Assembly (NCBI GenBank): GCA_047622605.1
Contig: JBLHND010000176.1
Span: 1-7,501 of the forward strand
Direction: 5' to 3'
From: Motiliproteus sp047622605
Lineage (GTDB): Bacteria > Pseudomonadota > Gammaproteobacteria > Pseudomonadales > Balneatricaceae
Length of the DNA: 7,501 bases
Positions 1 to 6,159 of this stretch are shown piece after piece. Both the position numbers and the translations under genes were made by a program. How positions within the stretch are numbered: the stretch's first letter is position 1; each line of letters starts with the position of its first letter. The notes under the pieces are model-generated. The model had not been told where the DNA came from. It searched no databases and worked only from the letters and a program-made list of their open reading frames with translations.

Positions 1-95
1 TCAACGGGTTACACTCTCAGTCTGAAGACATCATTCCCGTCAGCAGACACCCCGATAAGACGCCGCGATTCTAACCTACTCACCACCGGGACGCC

Positions 96-1001
96 ATGAC
101 AGCCGACTCCTCTCCAGACGTCTCGTGTCTGTACCTAATGAAAGCGCAAACAAAAGTGCGACTGAACGCGGTCGCGCAGTTCTTAGCCGAGGCGCTCGAC
201 TGGCAGCCGCTGACAGCCGGAGGCTCCACCAATGGCCTCTATCGGGCGCAGGCGGCTGGGCAGCCATTGGTGCTGCGCTTGAGTGCCGACGAACACTGGG
301 CGTTCGGCGTAGATCGCCAGCATGAAGCCGCCGTGCTGGCCGCGATTCAGGGCTACGACTGGGCGCCCCGAGTGCTGCATAATGCCTGGCAGCAGGGCTG
401 GTGTCTGATGGTCGACGAGGGTGCTGCCGTCACTCCTGAAGCCGCCGATAACCCCGTACCGGCACTGCTTGAGGCGCTGGCGGAGTGGCAGCAGCTCGAT
501 TGCCCGCTACTGGCGCAGCAACCCTTTGATTACCCGGCGCTGTTCGCCGCTTACCGGAACGCCTTGCTGGCCGCCTCGCACCCGCTCGCGATCAGGGTCC
601 TGGACCGGCTGATGCAGCTTTTTACGACGCTACCGCCCGTGCCCGCTTGCCTGACGCACCATGATCTGCACTGGGGGAATCTTTGTCGAGCGGCTGAAGC
701 TACGTCGTCAGGGCTGGTGGTGCTCGACTGGGAGTATGCCGGCATCGCCAACCCCTGGTTCGATGCCGCCGCGTTGCGGTCAGAGTTTGGTGTGAGCGCA
801 GAGGTCATCGCCTCGCTGCCCGCCTGGCGCAGGCTCCACACGACGGAGGTTGAGCGCGGGCTGGTCACCGCGCTCTGGCTGAATAACGCGCTCGGTTGGC
901 TCTGGTATCAGGTGCGTGGAAGCGATCGTGTGACAACAAGCGAGCATCTGGAGGGGCATAAGCTGCTGGAAGCCGCAGACGCCTTTTCAATACAGGTCTA
1001 A
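96..1001 (+). CDS. ThiK-like phosphotransferase (APH/choline kinase fold), possible thiamine kinase
   Basis: A 301-residue cytoplasmic kinase-fold protein that should transfer phosphate from ATP to a small hydroxylated substrate. Seen in the sequence: a nucleotide-binding loop GGSTNGLYR (residues 42-50); an Arg (61) where many kinases have Lys; a catalytic Brenner-type motif HHDLHWGN (188-195, HxDxxxxN with Asp190 as likely base and Asn195 as metal ligand); and LDWEYAG (210-216) with metal-binding Asp211 and Glu213. The LDWEYAG segment and the Trp-rich C-terminal helices (about 258-295) resemble E. coli ThiK, which phosphorylates thiamine, but choline, ethanolamine or another alcohol is equally open. 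The start is uncertain: the first ATG has only a weak GGGA upstream, and a second in-frame ATG at 138 would remove 14 poorly conserved-looking residues. It converges with the exporter gene, with 27 bases between stops and no clear terminator there. Family assignment is firm; substrate is not. Confidence 0.85.
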   Translation: MTADSSPDVSCLYLMKAQTKVRLNAVAQFLAEALDWQPLTAGGSTNGLYRAQAAGQPLVLRLSADEHWAFGVDRQHEAAVLAAIQGYDWAPRVLHNAWQQGWCLMVDEGAAVTPEAADNPVPALLEALAEWQQLDCPLLAQQPFDYPALFAAYRNALLAASHPLAIRVLDRLMQLFTTLPPVPACLTHHDLHWGNLCRAAEATSSGLVVLDWEYAGIANPWFDAAALRSEFGVSAEVIASLPAWRRLHTTEVERGLVTALWLNNALGWLWYQVRGSDRVTTSEHLEGHKLLEAADAFSIQV

Positions 1002-1028
1002 GTCAGGAGCCTGCCTTAGAGCATTCCA

Positions 1029-1916
1029 TCAGCGTCTTAGCTTTTTACTCAGCGCGCGCCCGAATACATTAACCAGCAAGCCGAGCATGACCAGGGCAAT
1101 ACCCGTGGCCTGCCACAGGTTGAGCGTTTCCCCTAAGACTAGCCAGGCGGTTAGCAGGCCGATGACCGGTACCATCAGCGTGAGAGGCGCGACCTGAGAG
1201 GCGGGGTAGTGTTTGAGCAAGTAGGCCCAGCTGCCGTAACCGAAGATAGTCGCCACGGCCGCCAGATAGAGCACCGCGAGCATCGATTTGAGGCCCATAT
1301 GGTGCAGGCTGCTGAGTATTAGCTCGGGACCTTCCAGCCAGTAGGACAGTAGCATAAAGGGCAGAGGCGGTATCAGCGCGCTCCAGACCACCAGACTGAG
1401 CAGGTTGACGGCACCCATTTGGCCGATCTTGCGATTGATGATGTTACCGAGCCCCCAGGACGCGGCGGCGCCGATGGTGAGGATAAAGCCGATGACCGTC
1501 ATGCTGTTATCCGGGCTTTGGAGCGCTAATAGCGCCAATCCGAATGCGGCGATCAGCAGGGCGATAACCTGGGAGGAGTGCCAGCGCTCGCCGAGAAAGA
1601 TCAGCGCGAAAAACAGGGTGAAGATCGCCTGAGCCTGGAGTACCAAGGAAGCGAGTCCGGCAGGCATGCCCAGGTGCATGGCGCTAAATAGCAGCGCGAA
1701 CTGCCCCAGGCTTATCGTCGCGCCATAGGCCAGCAGCCATTTTAGTGGTAGTTTTGGCGGACGGATAAAGAGCACGGCAGGAAACGCGACCAGGCTAAAG
1801 CGCAGGGCGCCCAGCAACATCGGCGGGAGTTCGTCCAGACCCTGCTTGATCACCACGAAGTTGACCCCCCAGGCGAGGATGACCAGCAGGGCTAGCCCCC
1901 AGTCTTTTTTGCTCAT
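1029..1916 (-). CDS. eamA: EamA-family DMT exporter, probable O-acetylserine/cysteine exporter
   Basis: An inner-membrane protein of 295 residues made of two EamA repeats (about 5-133 and 140-287), each with around five hydrophobic helices, the usual drug/metabolite transporter layout. The N-terminus (MSKKDWGLALLVILAWGVNF) and the stretch GMPAGLASLVLQAQA (83-97) closely resemble E. coli EamA (YdeD), which exports O-acetylserine and cysteine. Each repeat ends in a conserved Gly-Glu (109-110 and 262-263). A basic tail (SKKLRR) follows the last helix, as expected for a cytoplasmic end. The ATG at 1916 has a good AAGGGAG ribosome site five bases upstream. It is divergent from rplM across the 457-base gap and convergent with the kinase gene. 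DMT membership is very likely. The exact substrate is inferred from resemblance and could be another amino acid or metabolite. Confidence 0.85.
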   Translation of the reverse strand: MSKKDWGLALLVILAWGVNFVVIKQGLDELPPMLLGALRFSLVAFPAVLFIRPPKLPLKWLLAYGATISLGQFALLFSAMHLGMPAGLASLVLQAQAIFTLFFALIFLGERWHSSQVIALLIAAFGLALLALQSPDNSMTVIGFILTIGAAASWGLGNIINRKIGQMGAVNLLSLVVWSALIPPLPFMLLSYWLEGPELILSSLHHMGLKSMLAVLYLAAVATIFGYGSWAYLLKHYPASQVAPLTLMVPVIGLLTAWLVLGETLNLWQATGIALVMLGLLVNVFGRALSKKLRR

Positions 1917-2179
1917 GTGTGCTCCCTTAAATAGAAGGTCAGTGGGGGTGGAGAAGTGGGGTAGGTCTGAACGTTGCTGCCACGCATTGTACTCCGTTAT
2001 TACTCTGCGATTTCCTGATGTTGCGATGGAACTACCTGATTACCCACAAAACCCAGCCTACGGTCCTATGGACAGTCGCACCCAGCCGAGATCTAGGCCG
2101 GTGTCTGTAGTATGCTGGTCGCCTGAAAACAAGATTTTGGCCGACGCCGAGATTTCTGTGGTAAATCGCATTTTGGACT

Positions 2180-2207
2180 TTGTTTTGCGGAATATCTGTC
2201 TTATAAT
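2180..2207 (+). promoter_or_regulatory. Probable sigma70-type promoter of rplM-rpsI
   Basis: A perfect TATAAT -10 box lies at 2202-2207. The best -35 match is the weak TTGTTT at 2180-2185 with a 16-base spacer, in an AT-rich stretch. A better hexamer, TTGGAC at 2173-2178, sits 23 bases away, which is too far. Transcription would start near 2214 and give a leader of about 160 bases. Assignment rests mainly on the -10 box and on its position upstream of a highly expressed ribosomal pair. Confidence 0.5.
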
Positions 2208-2222
2208 ATGCCGTCCGTTTTT

Positions 2223-2242
2223 GGCTGATCTATTTATCGGCC
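2223..2242 (+). promoter_or_regulatory. Leader hairpin near the 5' end of the rplM message
   Basis: GGCTGAT (2223-2229) can pair with ATCGGCC (2236-2242), a 7-bp stem with one G-U pair and a 6-base loop, starting about 10 bases after the predicted transcription start. It may simply stabilise the message or take part in autogenous control by L13, which is known for E. coli rplM. There is no T-tract, so it is not a terminator. Confidence 0.3.
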
Positions 2243-2373
2243 GCGGTTAAATAAAGTGCTACGTTGTCGCGGTTTGTCCGATGATTGCCATTAGAAAGCA
2301 GTCTAGGAGTGACAACCAATAACTATAGGAAACACCGGGTCTTTAAGGCTCCGGGGAAGACAAGGCAAATTCA

Positions 2374-2802
2374 ATGTATACAGTTAGCACAAAACCCGCT
2401 GATGTTAAGCGCGAGTGGTTTGTTGTTGACGCAGAGGGTAAGACTCTTGGCCGTATGGCTACTGAGATCGCCCGTCGTCTGCGTGGCAAGCATAAAGCCG
2501 AATTTACTCCTCATGTCGATACCGGTGATTACATCGTTGTCGTTAATGCCGAGAAGGTCCATGTGACCGGCAAGAAGATGACCGATAAGCTGTATCAGCA
2601 CCATACAGGTTACATCGGCGGTCTTAAGACCATCGCCTTCGAAGATCAGCTCATCAAGGCGCCCGAGCGTATTATTGAGTCTGCCGTTAAGGGTATGCTT
2701 CCAAAAGGGCCGCTGGGTCGCGCTATGTACGCCAAGCTGAAAGTTTATGCTGGTAATGCGCATCCACACGCTGCTCAGCAACCCCAAGAACTGAAAATCT
2801 AA
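2374..2802 (+). CDS. rplM: 50S ribosomal protein L13
   Basis: A 142-residue protein, the same length as E. coli L13, an early-assembling protein of the large ribosomal subunit that binds 23S rRNA. Family segments are clear: REWFVVDAEGKTLGR (13-27), the basic ARRLRGKHK (33-41), HHTGYIGG (76-83), VKGMLPKGPLGR (105-116) and the closing AGNAHPH (126-132). The ATG at 2374 is preceded by AAGG eight bases upstream, and no longer in-frame start is needed. It is the first gene of a two-gene unit, with rpsI starting 13 bases after its stop, and is read from a leader of about 160 bases. In E. coli L13 represses its own message; the long leader here leaves room for this, but no binding site can be shown from sequence alone. 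Confidence 0.98.
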   Translation: MYTVSTKPADVKREWFVVDAEGKTLGRMATEIARRLRGKHKAEFTPHVDTGDYIVVVNAEKVHVTGKKMTDKLYQHHTGYIGGLKTIAFEDQLIKAPERIIESAVKGMLPKGPLGRAMYAKLKVYAGNAHPHAAQQPQELKI

Positions 2803-2815
2803 AGGAAGGCGGATA

Positions 2816-3208
2816 ATGTCTACTACTCAATACTACGGTACTGGTCGTCGCAAGACCTCTACTGCACGTGTCTTCCTGAAGGCAGGCGCTGGTAATATCG
2901 AAATCAACGGTCGTACGCTAGAGGGATATTTTGGTCGTCCCGTTGCGCAAATGATCGTCAAGCAGCCGCTTGAGCTGACGGATAATGTCGAGAAGTTCGA
3001 CATGTTCATCACGGTTGCCGGTGGTGGCGCCTTCGGTCAAGCTGGCGCGATTCGTCACGGTATCACCCGTGCACTGATGGAGTATGACGAGACCCTGCGT
3101 CCTGCTCTGCGTAAGGCTGGTTATGTGACCCGTGATGCGCGTGAAGTCGAGCGTAAGAAAGTCGGTCTGCGTAAGGCCCGTAAGAAGCCACAGTTCTCCA
3201 AGCGTTAA
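2816..3208 (+). CDS. rpsI: 30S ribosomal protein S9
   Basis: A 130-residue protein, equal in length to E. coli S9, part of the small-subunit head. The N-terminal YYGTGRRKTSTARVFL (6-21), the signature GGGAFGQAGAIRHGI (69-83) and the very basic C-terminal tail ending KKPQFSKR are diagnostic. That tail reaches the P-site tRNA in known ribosome structures. The ATG has a strong AAGGAAGG ribosome site in the 13-base gap after rplM, so the two are cotranscribed and can be translated in balance. A hairpin terminator begins 22 bases after the stop, closing the unit before the bc1 operon. Confidence 0.98.
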   Translation: MSTTQYYGTGRRKTSTARVFLKAGAGNIEINGRTLEGYFGRPVAQMIVKQPLELTDNVEKFDMFITVAGGGAFGQAGAIRHGITRALMEYDETLRPALRKAGYVTRDAREVERKKVGLRKARKKPQFSKR

Positions 3209-3230
3209 TTCTCCGCGCCGGTGGAATAGA

Positions 3231-3263
3231 AACGCTCATCCGCAAGGTTGGGCGTTTTTTTTT
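3231..3263 (+). terminator. Intrinsic terminator after rpsI
   Basis: AACGCTCA (3231-3238) pairs with TGGGCGTT (3249-3256), including one T-G wobble. A T-T mismatch and a CC/GG cap then close a GCAA tetraloop (3242-3245). A run of nine T (3255-3263) follows. This ends the rplM-rpsI transcript and implies that petABC needs its own promoter. Confidence 0.88.
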
Positions 3264-3322
3264 ACTTCAACTGGCGGCAGCTGTATTTTGATTTAGTTCC
3301 ATACATTGGTCTGATGCAGTGC

Positions 3323-3340
3323 AAAAGAGACCACTCTTTT
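3323..3340. repeat. Short inverted repeat just upstream of the petA -35 box
   Basis: AAAAGAG (3323-3329) and CTCTTTT (3334-3340) form a perfect 7-bp inverted repeat around a 4-base ACCA loop. It ends one base before the -35 hexamer of the predicted petA promoter (3342-3347). It could be a protein site or an accidental AT-rich dyad; the role is unknown. Confidence 0.4.
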
Positions 3341-3341
3341 C

Positions 3342-3370
3342 TTGCCAGAATGGCGGAATCTCTTTAGAAT
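3342..3370 (+). promoter_or_regulatory. Near-consensus sigma70-type promoter of petABC
   Basis: TTGCCA (3342-3347) and TAGAAT (3365-3370) are separated by exactly 17 bases. Each hexamer differs from the sigma70 consensus at one position. Transcription should start near 3377 and give a leader of about 90 bases before petA. The promoter lies downstream of the rpsI terminator, where a separate bc1 promoter would be expected. A weaker alternative, TTTACT at 3261-3266 with TATTTT at 3284-3289, overlaps the end of the terminator. Confidence 0.65.
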
Positions 3371-3383
3371 TTCCGCCATTTTG
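3346..3383. promoter_or_regulatory. Inverted repeat overlapping the petA promoter, candidate operator
   Basis: The arms AATGGCGGAA (3349-3358) and TTCCGCCATT (3371-3380) are perfect complements over 10 bp, extendable to 13 bp (3346-3358 and 3371-3383) with one G-T pair, around a 12-base centre that contains the -10 box. The arm centres are 22 bp apart, about two helical turns. The left arm fills the promoter spacer and the right arm covers the predicted start site, the geometry of a repressor site. The binding protein is unknown. If read through from upstream it would instead be an RNA hairpin, but without a T-tract after it. Confidence 0.5.
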
Positions 3384-3467
3384 TGGTTCGTGATTTAAGT
3401 ATTTGAATCATATCGGCCTGCGAGCGGTATTTTGCCGCGCAAGGGTCGAATTATTGGAGAAACCTTG

Positions 3468-4067
3468 ATGAGTAATGAAGGCGTAAACAATGGACGCCGG
3501 CGCTTCCTGGTAGCCTCTACGTCCGTAATAGGGGCGGTAGGTGCTGTCGGAGCGGCGGTTCCATTTGTAGCTTCATGGAATCCTAGTGCGAAGGCGAAAG
3601 CCGCGGGTGCTCCGGCTAAGGCCGACATCAGCAAGCTCGAGCCTGGTCAGCAGATGATCGTAGAGTGGCGCGGTAAGCCGGTCTGGATCGTTCGCCGTAC
3701 CGCAGAAACACTGGCTAATCTGGAAAAGCTGAGCGATAAGCTCGCCGATCCGGCTTCCGATGAGCCGCAGCAGCCCGCGTATATCCCCAACACATCGCAG
3801 CGTTCTCTCAAGCCTGAGATCATGGTGATGACGGGTATCTGTACGCACCTGGGCTGTTCACCGACTTACCGTCCAGAGCTGGCGCCAGAGGATCTGGGCG
3901 CCGACTGGCTAGGTGGTTTCTTCTGTCCTTGTCACGGTTCTAAGTTTGACCTGTCCGGTCGGGTTTATAAAGGCGTCCCTGCGCCGACTAATCTGGTGAT
4001 TCCGCCGCACGTCTACGAGACCGATACCATCATCGTTATCGGTATCGATTCAGAGGGAGCTGCATAA
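3468..4067 (+). CDS. petA: Ubiquinol-cytochrome c reductase iron-sulfur (Rieske) subunit
   Basis: A 199-residue Rieske protein that carries electrons from ubiquinol at the Qo site to cytochrome c1. The N-terminus has a twin-arginine motif (GRRRFLV, 9-15) and a hydrophobic segment (about 13-36) that normally stays as a membrane anchor after Tat export. The cluster boxes are CTHLGC (125-130) and CPCHGS (153-158): Cys125, His127, Cys153 and His156 should bind the 2Fe-2S cluster, with Cys130 and Cys155 forming the usual disulfide. I chose the ATG at 3468 because GGAG lies eight bases upstream and the Tat motif then falls at the expected place. In-frame TTG codons at 3432 and 3465 are less likely starts. 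It is the first gene of petABC, and its TAA overlaps the petB ATG by one base. Confidence 0.97.
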   Translation: MSNEGVNNGRRRFLVASTSVIGAVGAVGAAVPFVASWNPSAKAKAAGAPAKADISKLEPGQQMIVEWRGKPVWIVRRTAETLANLEKLSDKLADPASDEPQQPAYIPNTSQRSLKPEIMVMTGICTHLGCSPTYRPELAPEDLGADWLGGFFCPCHGSKFDLSGRVYKGVPAPTNLVIPPHVYETDTIIVIGIDSEGAA

Positions 4068-5326
4068 TGGGTAATCCGAATAGAAGTAAAGCCGAAAAAG
4101 GCTTGATGCGCTGGGTCGATGACCGCCTGGCCGTCACTCAGGCGGTGGAAGACCACCTGACTAAATACTACGCACCGAAGAACTTTAACTTCTGGTATTT
4201 CTTTGGCTCGCTGGCGATGCTGATTCTGGTCAACCAGATTCTTACCGGTATCTGGCTGACCATGAACTACAACCCCTCGGCCGAAGGTGCTTTTGCCTCG
4301 GTAGAGTACATCATGCGTGATGTCGATTACGGTTGGCTGCTGCGCTACCTGCACTCCACCGGTGCGACGGCATTCTTTGTGGTAGTTTATCTGCATATGT
4401 TCCGCGGCCTGATGTATGGCTCCTACCGTAACCCCCGCGAACTGCTGTGGCTGTTCGGTATGGCGATCTACCTGGTGTTGATGGCCGAAGCCTTTATGGG
4501 TTACCTGTTACCCTGGGGACAGATGTCTTACTGGGGTGCCCAGGTTATCATCTCCCTGTTTGGTGCCATTCCCATCGTAGGCGCAGACCTGCAGCAGTGG
4601 ATTCGTGGTGACTATCTGATCTCCGGTATTACCCTCAACCGTTTCTTTGCTCTGCACGTTATCGCGCTGCCGATCGTCCTCCTGGCGCTGGTGGTGCTGC
4701 ATATTCTGGCGCTGCACGAGGTAGGTTCAAACAACCCGGACGGTATCGAGATCAAGAAAAACAAGGACGCTAAGGGTATCCCGCTCGACGGCATCCCTTT
4801 CCACCCTTACTACACCGTTAAGGATATTGTGGGTGTGGTGGTGTTCCTGTTTGTCTTCTGTGTGGTGGTGTTCTTCTTCCCTGAAGGGGGCGGTTACCTG
4901 CTTGAGGCCCCCAACTTTGAGCCGGCTAACTCGCTCAAGACCCCGAACCATATAGCACCGGTCTGGTACTTCACGCCTTTCTACGCCATGTTGCGTGCGG
5001 TTACTTATCCGTTGTTTGGTTTTGACGCCAAATTATGGGGTGTGATCGTGATGGGTGGCGGTATTGCGATCCTGTTCGTGCTGCCCTGGCTGGATCGTAG
5101 TCCGGTTAAGTCGGTCCGTTACAAAGGCATGATCTCTAAAGTGATGCTGGGTATCTTTGCGGTCTCCTTCGTCGTCCTTGGCTTCTGTGGCTCGATGGCA
5201 GCGGCTGATCAGCCGGCTTGGTTGGCGCCGGTTGCGACCACGCTTTACTTCGTCTTCTTCCTGGCCATGCCTTGGTACAGCAAGATCGATTCCACTAAAC
5301 CAGTTCCAGAGCGGGTGACAGGATAA
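4067..5326 (+). CDS. petB: Cytochrome b of the bc1 complex
   Basis: The 419-residue inner-membrane core of the bc1 complex, carrying both b hemes and the Qo and Qi quinone sites. Full-length, with about eight transmembrane helices. Heme ligands are His96 and His110 in helix B and His197 and His212 in helix D; by the usual pairing 96/197 bind bL and 110/212 bind bH. The helix D spacing of 15 is one more than in bovine or Rhodobacter cytochrome b and equals that of cytochrome b6. The Qo-loop motif is PVWY (298-301) rather than PEWY, a replacement I recall as normal in beta- and gammaproteobacteria. LLPWGQMSYWG (147-157) is another hallmark. Its ATG overlaps the petA stop and its TAA overlaps the petC ATG, one base each, implying translational coupling; GAGGGAG upstream is its ribosome site. 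Confidence 0.97.
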   Translation: MGNPNRSKAEKGLMRWVDDRLAVTQAVEDHLTKYYAPKNFNFWYFFGSLAMLILVNQILTGIWLTMNYNPSAEGAFASVEYIMRDVDYGWLLRYLHSTGATAFFVVVYLHMFRGLMYGSYRNPRELLWLFGMAIYLVLMAEAFMGYLLPWGQMSYWGAQVIISLFGAIPIVGADLQQWIRGDYLISGITLNRFFALHVIALPIVLLALVVLHILALHEVGSNNPDGIEIKKNKDAKGIPLDGIPFHPYYTVKDIVGVVVFLFVFCVVVFFFPEGGGYLLEAPNFEPANSLKTPNHIAPVWYFTPFYAMLRAVTYPLFGFDAKLWGVIVMGGGIAILFVLPWLDRSPVKSVRYKGMISKVMLGIFAVSFVVLGFCGSMAAADQPAWLAPVATTLYFVFFLAMPWYSKIDSTKPVPERVTG

Positions 5327-6057
5327 TGAAAAAGCAATTTATCGCACTTCTTATCGCCTTGCTGCCGATGACGGCTATGGCCTCGAGTGCAAGCGTTCAC
5401 CTGGAGTCTTTTGAAGCGAACCTGGAAGACAAGGCCTCGCTGCAAAATGGCATGAAGCTGTTCACCGAAAACTGCATGGGTTGTCACTCTGCCAAGTATC
5501 AGCGTTACGGACGTGCCGCCGCTGATCTGGAGATGGACCCCGCGTTCGTGATGGAGAATCTGGTGGTCGGCGACAACAAGATTGGTGATCATATGACGAT
5601 CGCCATGACGCCTGCCGATGCGGCATCCTGGTTTGGTGCGCCGCCACCCGATCTGTCGCTGGAAGCGCGCTTGCGCGGTTCGGCGTGGGTCTATACCTAC
5701 CTCAAGAGCTTCTATGTTGATGTCGAGCGTCCCTGGGGCGTGAACAACAAGGTGTTCCCGGACGTGGGTATGCCCAATGTGTTGCAGGGTATGCAGGGTG
5801 TTCAGGCTTGTAAGGATGAACACTGTACTGAGCTGGAGCTCGTTAAAGCGGGCAGCATGTCCCCTGAAGAGTTCGACAAGGCGATGTACGACCTGACCAA
5901 CTTTATGACCTATATTGCCGAACCTTCGAAAATGGTTAGTGGTAAACTGGGCGCTAAGGTACTTATCTTTCTTGCGATCCTGTTCATCTTCGCGTATATG
6001 CTGAAGAAGGAATTCTGGAAGGACGTCAAGAGCGGTTCCTGGAGAGAGAAGCATTAA
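5326..6057 (+). CDS. petC: Cytochrome c1 of the bc1 complex
   Basis: A 243-residue membrane-anchored c-type cytochrome that takes electrons from the Rieske centre and passes them to a soluble or membrane cytochrome c. A Sec signal peptide (1-19, MKKQ then a hydrophobic core ending in AMA) precedes the mature domain. The heme motif CMGCH (50-54) gives two thioether cysteines and the proximal His54. Met149 in DVGMPNV is the likely sixth ligand by position. Cys162 and Cys167 in ACKDEHC are close enough for an extra disulfide, an inference only. A single C-terminal helix (about 207-226) followed by a basic tail anchors it with the heme domain in the periplasm. It overlaps petB by one base (TAATG) and is the last gene of the operon, with a strong terminator 30 bases downstream. 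Confidence 0.97.
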   Translation: MKKQFIALLIALLPMTAMASSASVHLESFEANLEDKASLQNGMKLFTENCMGCHSAKYQRYGRAAADLEMDPAFVMENLVVGDNKIGDHMTIAMTPADAASWFGAPPPDLSLEARLRGSAWVYTYLKSFYVDVERPWGVNNKVFPDVGMPNVLQGMQGVQACKDEHCTELELVKAGSMSPEEFDKAMYDLTNFMTYIAEPSKMVSGKLGAKVLIFLAILFIFAYMLKKEFWKDVKSGSWREKH

Positions 6058-6087
6058 TTAGACACGGCTAGTCTGTGTTCTGATCCT

Positions 6088-6129
6088 ACGCGGCCTGCTG
6101 TTCGAGCAGGCCGCGTTTTCTATTTTTAT
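6088..6129 (+). terminator. Intrinsic terminator after petABC
   Basis: A perfect 12-bp, GC-rich stem joins 6088-6099 and 6105-6116 around a GTTCG loop (6100-6104). TTTT, then CTATTTTTAT, follows. The stem is among the strongest in the window and should end most bc1 transcripts before sspA. Confidence 0.88.
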
Positions 6130-6159
6130 AACTCTGTGAAATTTGGCAAGGTGAACGAG

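Larger units (their letters stand above)
1917..2373. other. Intergenic region between divergent eamA and rplM
   Basis: This 457-base gap separates the start of eamA (minus strand) from the start of rplM (plus strand). I see no convincing gene in it: an open frame crossing from inside eamA to 2250 lacks a ribosome site and its product looks random. The right part carries the likely rplM promoter (2180-2207) and a leader of about 160 bases. The left part should contain the eamA promoter. On the minus strand a TACAAT is readable at 1987-1992, but no matching -35 box is clear, so I do not call it. Confidence 0.6.

Noticed and set aside
81..95. 15-base stretch resembling the reverse complement of the 50-bp repeat (13 of 15 matches)
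   Set aside because: Given the number of positions compared, a match of this quality is expected by chance in the window, and it does not extend in either direction.
1..99. Open plus-strand frames at the left edge (1-99, ending TGA overlapping the ATG at 96; and 3-74)
   Set aside because: About 30 codons without a stop is expected by chance, and neither translation is recognisable as a protein C-terminus.
1846..2250. 134-codon plus-strand open frame from inside eamA into the intergenic gap
   Set aside because: It begins antisense to eamA, has no ribosome site, its product has no recognisable motif, and it runs over the rplM promoter region.
2285..2787. Open frames overlapping rplM on both strands (2285-2566 plus, 2371-2787 minus)
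   Set aside because: They overlap the certain L13 gene in other frames, and their products look like frame shadows.
5245..6054. 269-codon minus-strand open frame opposite petC
   Set aside because: It is long, but it mirrors the coding frame of a certain cytochrome c1 gene, which often leaves the antisense frame open. The His/Arg/Gln-rich product has no family features.
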